DNA of 64,000 bases from Streptomyces sp. NBC_00654 (lineage in GTDB: Bacteria > Actinomycetota > Actinomycetes > Streptomycetales > Streptomycetaceae): positions 2,294,001 through 2,358,000 of the forward strand of contig NZ_JAPEOB010000002.1 in the NCBI RefSeq assembly GCF_026341775.1, written 5' to 3'. A program made the translations under genes and the position numbers. Positions 16,646-24,838 of the stretch are shown here, piece after piece (the stretch's first letter is position 1; the number at the start of each line of letters is the position of its first letter). Under the pieces are notes generated by a model, which searched no databases, was not told the origin of the DNA, and worked only from the letters and a program-made list of their open reading frames with translations.

Positions 16646-16659
16646 TAGAACACGTTCCA
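16646..16659. promoter_or_regulatory. KstR-type operator before FadE34-like gene
   Basis: TAGAACACGTTCCA is an exact match to TNNAACNNGTTNNA, 43-56 bp upstream of the acyl-CoA dehydrogenase ATG, well placed to block transcription. Confidence 0.83.
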
Positions 16660-16660
16660 A

Positions 16661-16677
16661 TATGACGGAAGGTCAGA
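16661..16677. promoter_or_regulatory. second-motif inverted repeat next to KstR box
   Basis: TATGACGGAAGGTCAGA matches 12 of 14 fixed positions of the TCTGACG-N3-CGTCAGA motif and begins one base after the KstR box. Two proteins could compete or cooperate here. Confidence 0.6.
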
Positions 16678-16807
16678 ACACCGGCCGGTTCGAGCCTTGT
16701 CCCGTTCGCGCCCCATTCATCGGAATATCGTGCGGGTACGGAAGCGTTCAGGATGCACGCACCCTGGGGGGAGCCCCGGTGATCGACGCTGCCCGGAGGC
16801 CGCACGT

Positions 16808-18643
16808 ATGCAACGGACGACGAACGAACAGCACGCCGGGGAACTCCCCGATCCGGGCAAGGACCGCGGTACGGGCGGCATCGTCCCCGTACTCGCCTTC
16901 GCGGGTATCACCGTCGCGGTGATGCAGACCCTGCTCGTCCCCGTCATCAAGGACCTGCCCGTCCTGCTGGACACCGATCCGTCCGACGCCACCTGGGTGA
17001 TGACCTCGACGCTCCTCGCCGGAGCCGTGTCCACCCCGATCATGGGCCGGCTGGGCGACCTCTACGGCAAGCGCCGGATGCTGCTGGCCAGCCTCGCCGT
17101 GATGGTGCTCGGCTCGCTCGTCTGCGCCTCCACCGACGAGCTCGTCGTGATGATCGTCGGCCGCGCCCTCCAGGGCTTCGCGATGGGCGCCATCCCGCTC
17201 GGCATCGGCATCATGCGCGACGAACTGCCGCGTGAGCGGCTCGGTTCCGCGATGGCGCTGATGAGCTCCTCGGTCGGGGTGGGCGGCGGACTCGCGCTGC
17301 CCGGCTCCGCGCTCGTCGCCCAGCACGCCGACTGGCACGCCCTGTTCCTCGGCGCGGCCGGCCTCGGGGTGCTGGCCATGGCCCTCACCGTGCGTTTCGT
17401 TCCCGAGCCCCCGCTGCGCGCCCCCGGACGCTTCGACCACATCGGCGCGCTCGGGCTCTCGCTCGGACTCGTCTGTCTGCTGCTGCCCGTCACCAAGGGC
17501 AGCGACTGGGGCTGGACCTCCGGCACCACGCTCGGTCTGATCGCCGCGTCCCTGGTGATCCTGGTGCTGTGGGGCCTGTTCGAGCTGCGGAGCTCCGCGC
17601 CTCTGGTCGATCTGCGGACCTCCGCGCGGCGCGAGGTGCTGCTCACCAACCTCGCTTCCGTCATGGTCGGCGTCGCCTTCTACGCGATCTCGCTCGTGCT
17701 GCCCCAGCTGCTCCAGCTGCCCGCCTCGACCGGCTACGGGCTGGGGCAGTCGATGGTCGTCGCCGGGCTGTGCGTGGCGCCGCTGGGTCTGACGATGATG
17801 TTCGTCGCCCCGCTGTACGCCCGGCTGTCCGCCCGGCGCGGCCCCAAGGTGTCCCTGATGCTCGGGATGCTGGTCATCGCGGTCGGTTACGGCGCCGGGC
17901 TGGGTCTGATGAGCGCCACCTGGCAGACCGTGGTGATCTCGGTGGTGATCGGAGCCGGGATCGGGCTCGCGTACTCCTCGCTGCCCGCCCTGATCATCGG
18001 GGCCGTCGACCCGTCCGAGACGGGCGCGGCCAACGGACTCAACACCCTGATGCGGTCGATCGGCACCTCGGTGTCGAGTGCGGTGATCGGGATGGTGCTG
18101 GCGAACACCTCGGTACGGATGGGGTCGGTGGATGTGCCGTCCCTGGAGGGCTTCCGGATCTCGTTCCTGATCGCCACGGGGGCGGTGCTGATCGGCCTGG
18201 CGCTGGCCGCGTTCCTGCCCTCGCGGCGGGCGGCGACGCGTCCGGTGCTGCTGGCGAGCAGTGCGGGCGACGCGCAGGCCGCGGCGGCCGCGGGCTCCGG
18301 CCCGCACCACGCCCCGGCTCCGGATCCGGCGTCGGTGCTCGTCGCCGGGTCGGGCGGCTTCCACGGCCGGGTGCTGGACGCGGACGGGGCGCCGGTGGCG
18401 CGCGCCAATGTGACGCTGATCGACACCCTGGGCCGGCAGGCGGGGCTCACCGTCGCGGACGACGAGGGCCGTTACGCGCTGACGGCCGCGCCCGGCGGGC
18501 GCTATGTGCTGGCGGCCACGGCCGCCGGGTACGCGCCGCGCGCCTGCCCGGCGGCGTCCCCGGCGACCGGCCGTCCCACGGAGACCGATCTCGTCCTGAC
18601 GGCGGTCAGCGCACCGGAGCGTCGAACCGCGGCACTGTCGTGA
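16808..18643 (+). CDS. MFS (DHA2) transporter fused to a carboxypeptidase-regulatory-like domain
   Basis: About 611 residues. Residues roughly 20-480 are a 14-helix DHA2 major facilitator: motif A GRLGDLYGKRRMLLASLAV, motif C-like SSSVGVGGGLALPGSALVAQ. After a Ala-rich spacer (about 480-515) a beta-sandwich segment follows (FHGRVLDADGAPVARANVTLIDTLGRQ ... DDEGRYALTAAPGGRYVLAATAAGYAP), read by its spacing and the terminal GYAP as a carboxypeptidase D regulatory-like (transthyretin-like) fold. Start ATG 16808 with GGAGG eight bases upstream. Substrate unknown; the extra domain may bind peptidoglycan, a protein or ligand. The last 38 bases overlap the convergent PepE gene. Confidence 0.88.
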   Translation: MQRTTNEQHAGELPDPGKDRGTGGIVPVLAFAGITVAVMQTLLVPVIKDLPVLLDTDPSDATWVMTSTLLAGAVSTPIMGRLGDLYGKRRMLLASLAVMVLGSLVCASTDELVVMIVGRALQGFAMGAIPLGIGIMRDELPRERLGSAMALMSSSVGVGGGLALPGSALVAQHADWHALFLGAAGLGVLAMALTVRFVPEPPLRAPGRFDHIGALGLSLGLVCLLLPVTKGSDWGWTSGTTLGLIAASLVILVLWGLFELRSSAPLVDLRTSARREVLLTNLASVMVGVAFYAISLVLPQLLQLPASTGYGLGQSMVVAGLCVAPLGLTMMFVAPLYARLSARRGPKVSLMLGMLVIAVGYGAGLGLMSATWQTVVISVVIGAGIGLAYSSLPALIIGAVDPSETGAANGLNTLMRSIGTSVSSAVIGMVLANTSVRMGSVDVPSLEGFRISFLIATGAVLIGLALAAFLPSRRAATRPVLLASSAGDAQAAAAAGSGPHHAPAPDPASVLVAGSGGFHGRVLDADGAPVARANVTLIDTLGRQAGLTVADDEGRYALTAAPGGRYVLAATAAGYAPRACPAASPATGRPTETDLVLTAVSAPERRTAALS

Positions 18644-19334
18644 GCAACCTGGACACGTCCGACCCCGCCGGAAGCTCCTGAGGCTCGGCCCCGCGGGTGA
18701 ACAGCCGGGCGGGGCGGGCGCCCTGGACATGGGCCCGGCTCCCCTCGACGCGGAGCCAGGAGCCCTCGCGCAGCCCGAGCACGGGCACGTCGTTCTCCTC
18801 CAGGAACTCGGTGAGGCGCTCCTCGCGGGTCTCCCCCTTGTGGGTGCTGGCCGGGTCCGGGTCCAGATAGTGCGGGTTGATCTGGAACGGGACCAGGCCC
18901 AGCGTCTCGAAGGACGGCGGCTGCACGATGGGCATGTCGTTGGACGTGCGCAGTGTCGGGGCGGCCATATTGGTGCCCGCGCTGGCTCCCATGTACGGCA
19001 GCCCGCCCCGTACCGCGTCCCGTACGGCCTCGCGCAGACCGGCGCGGTACAGGGCGCTCAGCAGCCGGAAGGAGTTGCCGCCGCCGATGAACACGGCGTC
19101 GGCCGCGGCGAGTTCGGCGAGCGGGTCGGGGTTCTCGTGAACGCCGCGCACGGTGATGCCGGAGGGCTCCAGGGCCTCGCGGACCCGGGTGGTGTACGCG
19201 GTGTGGTCGGCGAGCGCGTAGGGGACGAAGGCCAGGCGCGCGTCACCGGGGAGGAACGCGGTGACGGTGTCCAGCGCGTGTTCCAGGTAACCGCAGCCGT
19301 ACTGGGTGGAGTTGGAGAGCAGAAGCAGATTCAC
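18606..19334 (-). CDS. pepE: alpha-aspartyl dipeptidase, peptidase E (family S51)
   Basis: Cytosolic serine peptidase of 242 residues that hydrolyses dipeptides with N-terminal aspartate. The nucleophile elbow is GASAGTNMA (Ser about 119), the Asp is in TSNDMPI (about 133) and the His in INPHYLDPD (about 155), spaced as in Salmonella PepE; GGGNSFRL forms the oxyanion-side loop. Length is normal. It lies 26 bp downstream of the IclR regulator on the same strand, so the two are probably cotranscribed, facing away from the DUF1177-permease-M20 operon. The context suggests peptide or amide catabolism. Its 3' end overlaps the convergent MFS gene by 38 bp. Confidence 0.9.
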   Translation of the reverse strand: MNLLLLSNSTQYGCGYLEHALDTVTAFLPGDARLAFVPYALADHTAYTTRVREALEPSGITVRGVHENPDPLAELAAADAVFIGGGNSFRLLSALYRAGLREAVRDAVRGGLPYMGASAGTNMAAPTLRTSNDMPIVQPPSFETLGLVPFQINPHYLDPDPASTHKGETREERLTEFLEENDVPVLGLREGSWLRVEGSRAHVQGARPARLFTRGAEPQELPAGSDVSRLLTTVPRFDAPVR

Positions 19335-19360
19335 GGGGTTCCTCGGATACGTCGGTACGG

Positions 19361-20188
19361 TCAGGTGGTGCGGGGGCGCCGGGCGCGGGGCCTGGGCCGC
19401 TGCGGCGGGTGGGTGAGCCGCTGCTCCAGCAGTTGGGAAGCGTGCCGCAGGGCGTCGAGCCGGTCCTCGGGCGCCCCCCGGAACCGGTCCTCGCCGCCAC
19501 CGAGACTGAGACTTCCGTACGGCTCGCGGCCCAGGAACACCGGTACGGCGACGGTGGCGATCCCGGTGTCGTACTCACCGACCGTCCAGGCGTACCCCTG
19601 GGCCCGGATCTTCATGAACTCCTGCTCCAGCAGATCGGGATCGGTGACGGTCCGGTCCGTGAAGCGGGCCATGGGGCGGCCCCGGAAGAGCCGGTGGCGC
19701 TGCTCGTCGGGCAGACAGGCGTAGTACGACTTGCTGGTCGCCCCGGCGTGCGCCGGGTACAGCTCGCCGACCAGCGGGTAGTAGCGCAGCGGTCCGGTAT
19801 CCCCCTCCTCGGCGGCCACGCAGCGCATGTGGAAGCTGTCCGGGAGGCAGAACAGCACCGTGTCGCCGGTGGTCCGGCGCAGCTCCTCCAGCACCGGTCC
19901 GGCCAGCAGCTCCAGCGAGCCGGAGCGCTCCCAGAGCCGGCCGAGCCGCAGCACGGCGGGGCCGATGCGGTAGCGGCGGGTGGCCGGGTCGGAGACCAGG
20001 AAACCGCGGCCCGCGAGGGTGGCGAGCAGCCGCTGGGCGACCGAGGTGTCCCACCCGAACTCCTCGGCGACCTCGGTGACACCCCAGTCGGGTCTGGTGC
20101 GCTCGAAGGCGAGCAGCACCAGGAGCGCCCGGTCGACGGTTTGCAGGGCACCGGCGGGGGTGCGCCGGTCCAGATCGAAGTCGGCCAT
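19361..20188 (-). CDS. IclR-family transcriptional regulator
   Basis: About 275 residues: N-terminal winged helix-turn-helix (about 10-75; ALQTVDRALLVLLAFERTRPDWGVTEVAEEFGWDTSVAQRLLATLAGRGFL) and C-terminal IclR effector domain (GDTVLFCLPDSFHMRCVAAEE, then YPLVGELYPAHAGATSKSYYA and YAWTVGEYDTGIATVAVPV). I prefer the ATG at 20188 because GGTGAG lies six bases before it; an ATG at 20194 directly abuts that sequence. It is divergent from the DUF1177 gene and probably regulates that operon, itself and pepE, acting as repressor or activator depending on an unknown small ligand. Confidence 0.9.
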   Translation of the reverse strand: MADFDLDRRTPAGALQTVDRALLVLLAFERTRPDWGVTEVAEEFGWDTSVAQRLLATLAGRGFLVSDPATRRYRIGPAVLRLGRLWERSGSLELLAGPVLEELRRTTGDTVLFCLPDSFHMRCVAAEEGDTGPLRYYPLVGELYPAHAGATSKSYYACLPDEQRHRLFRGRPMARFTDRTVTDPDLLEQEFMKIRAQGYAWTVGEYDTGIATVAVPVFLGREPYGSLSLGGGEDRFRGAPEDRLDALRHASQLLEQRLTHPPQRPRPRARRPRTT

Positions 20189-20232
20189 CGTCATCTCACC
20201 ATTCAGACCTGAATTGCAAATAACGGGAAACA

Positions 20233-20244
20233 GTTGCGTTCAAC
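20233..20244. promoter_or_regulatory. candidate IclR operator
   Basis: GTTGCGTTCAAC is an inverted repeat (GTTG-N4-CAAC) in the divergent gap between the IclR gene and the DUF1177 operon. It is AT-richer than its surroundings. IclR-family sites are often short palindromes of this kind; binding is inferred. Confidence 0.4.
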
Positions 20245-20337
20245 GCTATCCGATCCCGAATGTGTCCTCAGCACCCCGCCCCGCGCTCTCCCCCCGTAGA
20301 GCGCCGGGCGGGTGTCGGATCAGGAGAAAGGCCCCCC

Positions 20338-21291
20338 ATGTTGAAGTACGTACTGGACATCGTCGAGCTTCTGGACGATCCCCAGGTGAATGGCAAGACG
20401 GTCGTCGAGTACCTCGACTCCGCGGCGGGGGCCGAGGGCTCGTCCGCACAGGTCACCACCGTCGCCGGCGAGCAGGGGTCGACGGACTTCGTCCTCGTCC
20501 GCATCCCCGGCTCCCACGGCCGCATGTCGGGCGGCAGCGCCCGCACCCTCGGTGTGGTCGGCCGGCTCGGCGGGATCGGCGCCCGGCCCGAGGTGACCGG
20601 ACTGGTCTCCGACGCCGACGGCGCGGCCAGCGCCATCGCGACGGCGGCGAAGCTCCTCGACATGCGCCGCCGCGGCGATGTCCTCCCCGGTGATGTGATC
20701 GTCGCCACCCACATCTGCCCGAACGCGCCGACCGAGCCGCACGACCCGGTGCCGTTCATGGGCTCCCCCGTGGACATCGCGACGATGAACCGGCACGAGG
20801 TGACCGAGGAGATGGAGGCCGTGCTCTCCATCGACACCACCAAGGGCAACCGGATCATCAACCACAAGGGCCTGGCCCTGTCGCCCACCGTCAAGGAGGG
20901 CTGGGTGCTCCGGGTCAGCGAGCAGCTCGGGGAGCTGCTGGCCGTGGTGACCGGTGAGCCGTTGGTCACATACCCGGTGACCACGCAGGACATCACGCCG
21001 TACGGTAACGGTGCACACCACATCAATTCGATCCTCCAGCCCGCCACCGCGACCGCCGCTCCGGTCGTCGGTCTCGCGGTCACCTCGGCCGCCGCGGTGC
21101 CGGGCTGCCAGACGGGCGCGAGTCACGAGAGCGACATCGCGTCCGCCGCCCGCTACGCCGTGGAGGTCGCCAAGGCCTTCGGCGCCGGGAATCTGGACTT
21201 CCACGACGCGGTGGAGTTCGACAACCTCGTCAACCGCTACGGGTCGCTGGCTCACCTGCAGACCCTCGGCCGCATACCCCAGGAGTCCTGA
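20338..21291 (+). CDS. DUF1177 family protein
   Basis: A 317-residue soluble protein of the DUF1177 family (MLKYVLDIVELLDDPQVNGKTVVEYL). There is no signal peptide. Conserved polar stretches likely to form an active site include GSTDFVLVRIPGSHGR, VIVATHICPNAPTEPHDPVPFMGSPV and a late PGCQTGASHESDI; their His, Asp and Cys residues would suit metal or nucleophilic chemistry, but no reaction is established. Start ATG 20338 with AGGAG 11 bases upstream. The stop overlaps the permease start by one base, so it is the first gene of a coupled three-gene operon (DUF1177 - NCS1 permease - M20 hydrolase) facing the IclR gene. A catabolic role on the imported compound is inferred. Confidence 0.82.
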   Translation: MLKYVLDIVELLDDPQVNGKTVVEYLDSAAGAEGSSAQVTTVAGEQGSTDFVLVRIPGSHGRMSGGSARTLGVVGRLGGIGARPEVTGLVSDADGAASAIATAAKLLDMRRRGDVLPGDVIVATHICPNAPTEPHDPVPFMGSPVDIATMNRHEVTEEMEAVLSIDTTKGNRIINHKGLALSPTVKEGWVLRVSEQLGELLAVVTGEPLVTYPVTTQDITPYGNGAHHINSILQPATATAAPVVGLAVTSAAAVPGCQTGASHESDIASAARYAVEVAKAFGAGNLDFHDAVEFDNLVNRYGSLAHLQTLGRIPQES

Positions 21292-22685
21292 TGGCATCCG
21301 CCCCCCAGGCCGGCGCCACGGCCCCCGAGGCCAAGAGCATCGGCAGCGACGACTACTCGCTCTCGCGGGTCCCGCGCGACAAGCGCTTCGGCTTCTGGTC
21401 CATGCTGCTCCAGTGGCTGGCCCAGTCCGGCTCGATCTCCCAGTTCACGCTGGGCGCCACCATCGGCGTCGGCATGACCTTCGGGGACGCCTTCCTCGCC
21501 TTCACGCTCGGCGCGGTGATCCTGGAGATCGTGATCTTCGCGATCGGCCTGGCCGGAATGCGCGAGGGTCTGGCGACCCCGATGCTCACCCGCTGGGCGG
21601 GCTTCGGCCGAAACGGTTCCGCACTGGTCAGCTTTGTCATCGCGGTCAGCCTCGTCGGCTGGTTCGGCGTCCAGAACACGATCTTCGGCAACAGCGTCTC
21701 GGCGCTGGTCGGCGGACCGTCCTGGATGTGGTGCGTGATCGCGGGCATCGCCATCACCGCCCTGGTGATCTTCGGCTTCAAGTACATGGCCCTCTTCGCC
21801 AAGATCGTCACCCCGCTGTTCTTCGGGATGGTCGCCTGGTCGATCATCACGACGCTCAACGACCACTCGATCAGCGACCTGATCAACTCCCCGCCGCCCG
21901 GTGAGGCGATCCCGCTGGCCGTCGCCGCCACCGCCATCGCGGGCGGTTACATGACCGGCGCGATCGTCTCCCCGGAGATGACCCGCTACAACCGCAAGGG
22001 CTCGCACGTCTTCGTGCAGAGCGCCTCCTCGATGATCCTGTCCGAGTACATCGTCGGCATGGTCGGTGTGCTGCTCGGTCATCTGGTGAAGTCGAGCGAT
22101 GTGTCCCACATCGTGCTCTCCACCTCGGGCGCCTTCGGTGTGATGGTGGTCCTGATGTCCACCGCGAAGATCAACGACTGGAACCTGTACGGCTCCTCGC
22201 TCGGTGTCGTCAACTTCTTCCAGGTCGTCTTCCGCAAGCGGCTGCACCGCGGCGTGGTCACCGTCGTCCTCGGCATCGCCGGCACGCTCCTGTCCGCGGT
22301 CGGCATCATGACCCACTTCACGGAGTTCCTCTCCCTGCTGGGCGTGATGATCCCGCCGATCGGCGGCATCATCGTCGCCGAGTACTGGGTCGTGAAGCGG
22401 ATGCGCAAGCCTCTGGACGACACCCGTGAGGCGGAGACCCTGCCGCTGACCTCGCCCACCTGGGTGCCGATGTCCCTGGTCATCTGGGTCGTGGCGTTCT
22501 GTGTCGGCAAGTTCTACGACGGCGGCATCCCGGCCCTCAACTCGCTGGTCACCGCCTTCCTGCTGTACTGCGTGCTCGGCCTGCTGGGCTGGATCAAGCC
22601 GTACGGCACCTCCACCCTGGACGACGAGGAGGGGACCGCCTCCGCCCCCGCCGCCCGCGCGACCACTCCGGCAGGAGCAGCATGA
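21291..22685 (+). CDS. NCS1-family permease (purine-cytosine permease-like)
   Basis: Membrane transporter of 464 residues with about 12 predicted helices, of the nucleobase:cation symporter-1 type that imports purines, cytosine, allantoin, hydantoins or related heterocycles. The N-terminal motif DDYSLSRVPRDKRFGFWSMLLQWLAQSGS and SLVGWFGVQNTIFGNSV in TM3 are characteristic, as is the helix-8 region ISPEMTRYNRKGSH (read here as VSPEMTRYNRKGSHVFVQ). It is coupled to both neighbours (one-base overlap upstream, ATGA downstream). Ligand cannot be chosen from sequence; a cyclic amide or ureide that is opened and then cleaved by the M20 enzyme fits the operon. Confidence 0.88.
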   Translation: MASAPQAGATAPEAKSIGSDDYSLSRVPRDKRFGFWSMLLQWLAQSGSISQFTLGATIGVGMTFGDAFLAFTLGAVILEIVIFAIGLAGMREGLATPMLTRWAGFGRNGSALVSFVIAVSLVGWFGVQNTIFGNSVSALVGGPSWMWCVIAGIAITALVIFGFKYMALFAKIVTPLFFGMVAWSIITTLNDHSISDLINSPPPGEAIPLAVAATAIAGGYMTGAIVSPEMTRYNRKGSHVFVQSASSMILSEYIVGMVGVLLGHLVKSSDVSHIVLSTSGAFGVMVVLMSTAKINDWNLYGSSLGVVNFFQVVFRKRLHRGVVTVVLGIAGTLLSAVGIMTHFTEFLSLLGVMIPPIGGIIVAEYWVVKRMRKPLDDTREAETLPLTSPTWVPMSLVIWVVAFCVGKFYDGGIPALNSLVTAFLLYCVLGLLGWIKPYGTSTLDDEEGTASAPAARATTPAGAA

Positions 22686-23989
22686 CCCTCACCCCCGCCT
22701 CCGATCAGGCCCAGAGCGAGGTCGTGGACCTCTGCGCCGAGCTGATCCGGTTCGACACCTCCAACCCGACCAGCGACGAGCGTGCCGCCGCCGACTGGGT
22801 GGTGGACCGCCTCGCCGAGGTGGGCATCGCCTCCGAACTGGTCGAGTCCGCGCCGGGCCGGGCCAGCGTCATCGCCCGGATCGCCGGCAGCGACCCCACC
22901 CGCGGCGCGCTGCTGGTCCACGGCCACCTGGACGTCGTCCCCGCGGACGCCTCCGAGTGGCAGGTGCCGCCGTTCTCCGGCGAGATCCGCGACGGCTACC
23001 TCTGGGGCCGCGGCGCGATCGACATGAAGGACACGGTGGCGGTCATGCTCGCCACCGCCCGGCACTTCGCCCGCACCGGCACCGCGCCGTCCCGCGATGT
23101 CGTGCTCGCCTTCCTCGCCGACGAGGAGGCGGGCGGCAAGTTCGGCGCCCACTGGCTGGTCGAGCACCGGCCGGACCTCTTCTCCGGGGTCACCGAGGCG
23201 ATCGGCGAGGGCGGCGGCTTCTCCTTCGCCATCGACGACACGCGCCGGCTGTACCCCATCGAGAACGCCCAGCGCGGCATGGCCTGGATGGAGCTCACCG
23301 CGAACGGCCGGGCCGGGCACGGCTCGTCGCCCAACGACGAGAACGCCGTCACCGACCTCGCCGAGTCCCTCACCCGGATCGGCCGCGAGACCTTCCCGAT
23401 CCGTCTGATCGAGCCGGTCCGCGCCCTGCTGGAGGAGGCCGCCCGCCTCTACGGCGTCGAGTTCGACGAGAACGACATCGAGGCGAGTCTGGCCAGGCTG
23501 GGCCCGGTCGCGGACTTCATGCAGGTGGTGCTCCGCAACTCGGCGAACCCCACCATGTTCAACGCCGGCTACCAGACCAACGTCATCCCCGGGAAGGCCA
23601 CCGCCCGCGTCGACGGCCGCTTCCTCCCCGGACACGAGCAGGAACTGATCGACACGATCGACAAGCTCCTGCTCCCCTCCGTCAGCCGTGAGTGGGTCAA
23701 CCACGACATCGCGATGGAGACGACGTTCGACGGCCCGCTGGTCGACGCGATGTGCGAGGCGGTGCGCGCCGAGGACCCGGACGGCCACCCCGTCCCGTAC
23801 TGCAACCCGGGCGGCACCGACGCCAAGGCCTTCACCCACCTGGGCATCCGCTGCTTCGGTTTCAAGGGCCTGAAGCTCCCGCACGACCTGGACTACGGCC
23901 GCCTCTTCCACGGTGTGGACGAGCGCGTCCCGCTGGAGGGCCTGCGCTTCGGCGTCCGCGTCATGACCCGACTCTGGCAGAGCTGCTGA
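22682..23989 (+). CDS. M20-family metallopeptidase / amidohydrolase
   Basis: Zinc-dependent exopeptidase or N-acyl amino acid/carbamoyl hydrolase of 435 residues, cytosolic. Metal ligands and catalytic residues are visible: HGHLDVVPAD (His, Asp), GRGAIDMKD (bridging Asp), DEEAGG (catalytic and metal Glu) and the dimerisation-domain GHGSSPNDENA. The C-terminal metal His is in KLPHDLDYGRLFH. ATGA overlap with the permease shows translational coupling. M20 members cleave dipeptides, N-acyl or N-carbamoyl amino acids and allantoate, all compatible with an NCS1 permease and a neighbouring aspartyl dipeptidase. A strong terminator follows. Confidence 0.9.
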   Translation: MTLTPASDQAQSEVVDLCAELIRFDTSNPTSDERAAADWVVDRLAEVGIASELVESAPGRASVIARIAGSDPTRGALLVHGHLDVVPADASEWQVPPFSGEIRDGYLWGRGAIDMKDTVAVMLATARHFARTGTAPSRDVVLAFLADEEAGGKFGAHWLVEHRPDLFSGVTEAIGEGGGFSFAIDDTRRLYPIENAQRGMAWMELTANGRAGHGSSPNDENAVTDLAESLTRIGRETFPIRLIEPVRALLEEAARLYGVEFDENDIEASLARLGPVADFMQVVLRNSANPTMFNAGYQTNVIPGKATARVDGRFLPGHEQELIDTIDKLLLPSVSREWVNHDIAMETTFDGPLVDAMCEAVRAEDPDGHPVPYCNPGGTDAKAFTHLGIRCFGFKGLKLPHDLDYGRLFHGVDERVPLEGLRFGVRVMTRLWQSC

Positions 23990-24039
23990 CTGACGCCGCA
24001 GCTCCGCCAGGGGGCCCGCCCTGACCCGGGCTCACCCCA

Positions 24040-24076
24040 CGTACGCCCCCGCCGGTGCCCTCGGCGGGGGCGTACG
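24040..24076 (+). terminator. strong hairpin terminator after the M20 gene
   Basis: A perfect 15-bp inverted repeat (arms 24040-24054 and 24062-24076, CGTACGCCCCCGCCG and its complement) with a 7-base loop, 51 bp after the M20 stop. Confidence 0.85.
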
Positions 24077-24158
24077 GCACGATGGGGCGCCGTCCCGCAC
24101 AGCCCCTCGGGGCTCTCGCCCGACGAGAGACCCCCACCCGCCCCACCAGGAGGAACCC

Positions 24159-24815
24159 GTGGCCGCCGAGTCCGCAGCCGGGCCCAAGCCGGAGATTCTC
24201 GCCGCGTTCGAGGCCGCCAAGGGCTTCATGCCGGTCCATGAGGGGCTCGCCCTGTACGAGGCCGCCGCCGGGGCCGCCGCGCTCGGGCTCCCGCTGCTGG
24301 AGGTCGGGACGTACTGCGGGCGCTCCACGATCCTGCTCGGCGACGCCGCCCGCACCGCCGGTGTCACGGCGCTCACCGTCGACCACCATCGCGGCAGCGA
24401 GGAGCAGCAGCCCGGCTGGGAGTACCACGATCCGTCCGTGGTGGACCCGGAGGTGGGGCTGATGGACACCCTGCCGACGTTCCGGCGCACCCTGCACCGA
24501 GCGGGTCTGGAGGAGCACGTGGTGGCGCTCGTGGGGCGGTCGCCGCAGGTCGCGGCCGTCTGGGGCGGGAAGCTGGGCCTCGTCTTCATCGACGGCGGCC
24601 ACACCGACGAGCACGCGACCAGCGACTACGAGGGCTGGGCCCCGCACGTCGCCGAGGGCGGGCTGCTCGTCATCCACGACGTGTTCCCCGATCCGGCGGA
24701 CGGCGGCCGGGCCCCGTACCGGATCCATCAGCGGGCGCTGGCCTCCGGGGCGTTCACCGAGGTGTCCATGACGGACTCGCTCCGCGTCCTGCGGCGTACC
24801 GGACCGGGTATCTGA
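24159..24815 (+). CDS. class I SAM-dependent methyltransferase
   Basis: A 218-residue cytosolic protein with a Rossmann-type SAM fold: motif I LLEVGTYCGRSTILLGDAA, acidic end of strand 2 in ALTVDHHRGSEE, and strand 4 LGLVFIDGGHTDEHATSDYEGWAPHVAEGGLLVIHDV, the DGGH-W-H pattern of the Methyltransf_24/cephalosporin-hydroxylase-like group, in which the Asp and His can bind a divalent metal. Start GTG 24159 with AGGAGG directly upstream. The substrate is unknown. It stands alone between the M20 operon terminator and the amidase gene, 23 bp upstream of the latter. Confidence 0.85.
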   Translation: MAAESAAGPKPEILAAFEAAKGFMPVHEGLALYEAAAGAAALGLPLLEVGTYCGRSTILLGDAARTAGVTALTVDHHRGSEEQQPGWEYHDPSVVDPEVGLMDTLPTFRRTLHRAGLEEHVVALVGRSPQVAAVWGGKLGLVFIDGGHTDEHATSDYEGWAPHVAEGGLLVIHDVFPDPADGGRAPYRIHQRALASGAFTEVSMTDSLRVLRRTGPGI

Positions 24816-24838
24816 CCCGCCCCGATACCATCGCCCGC

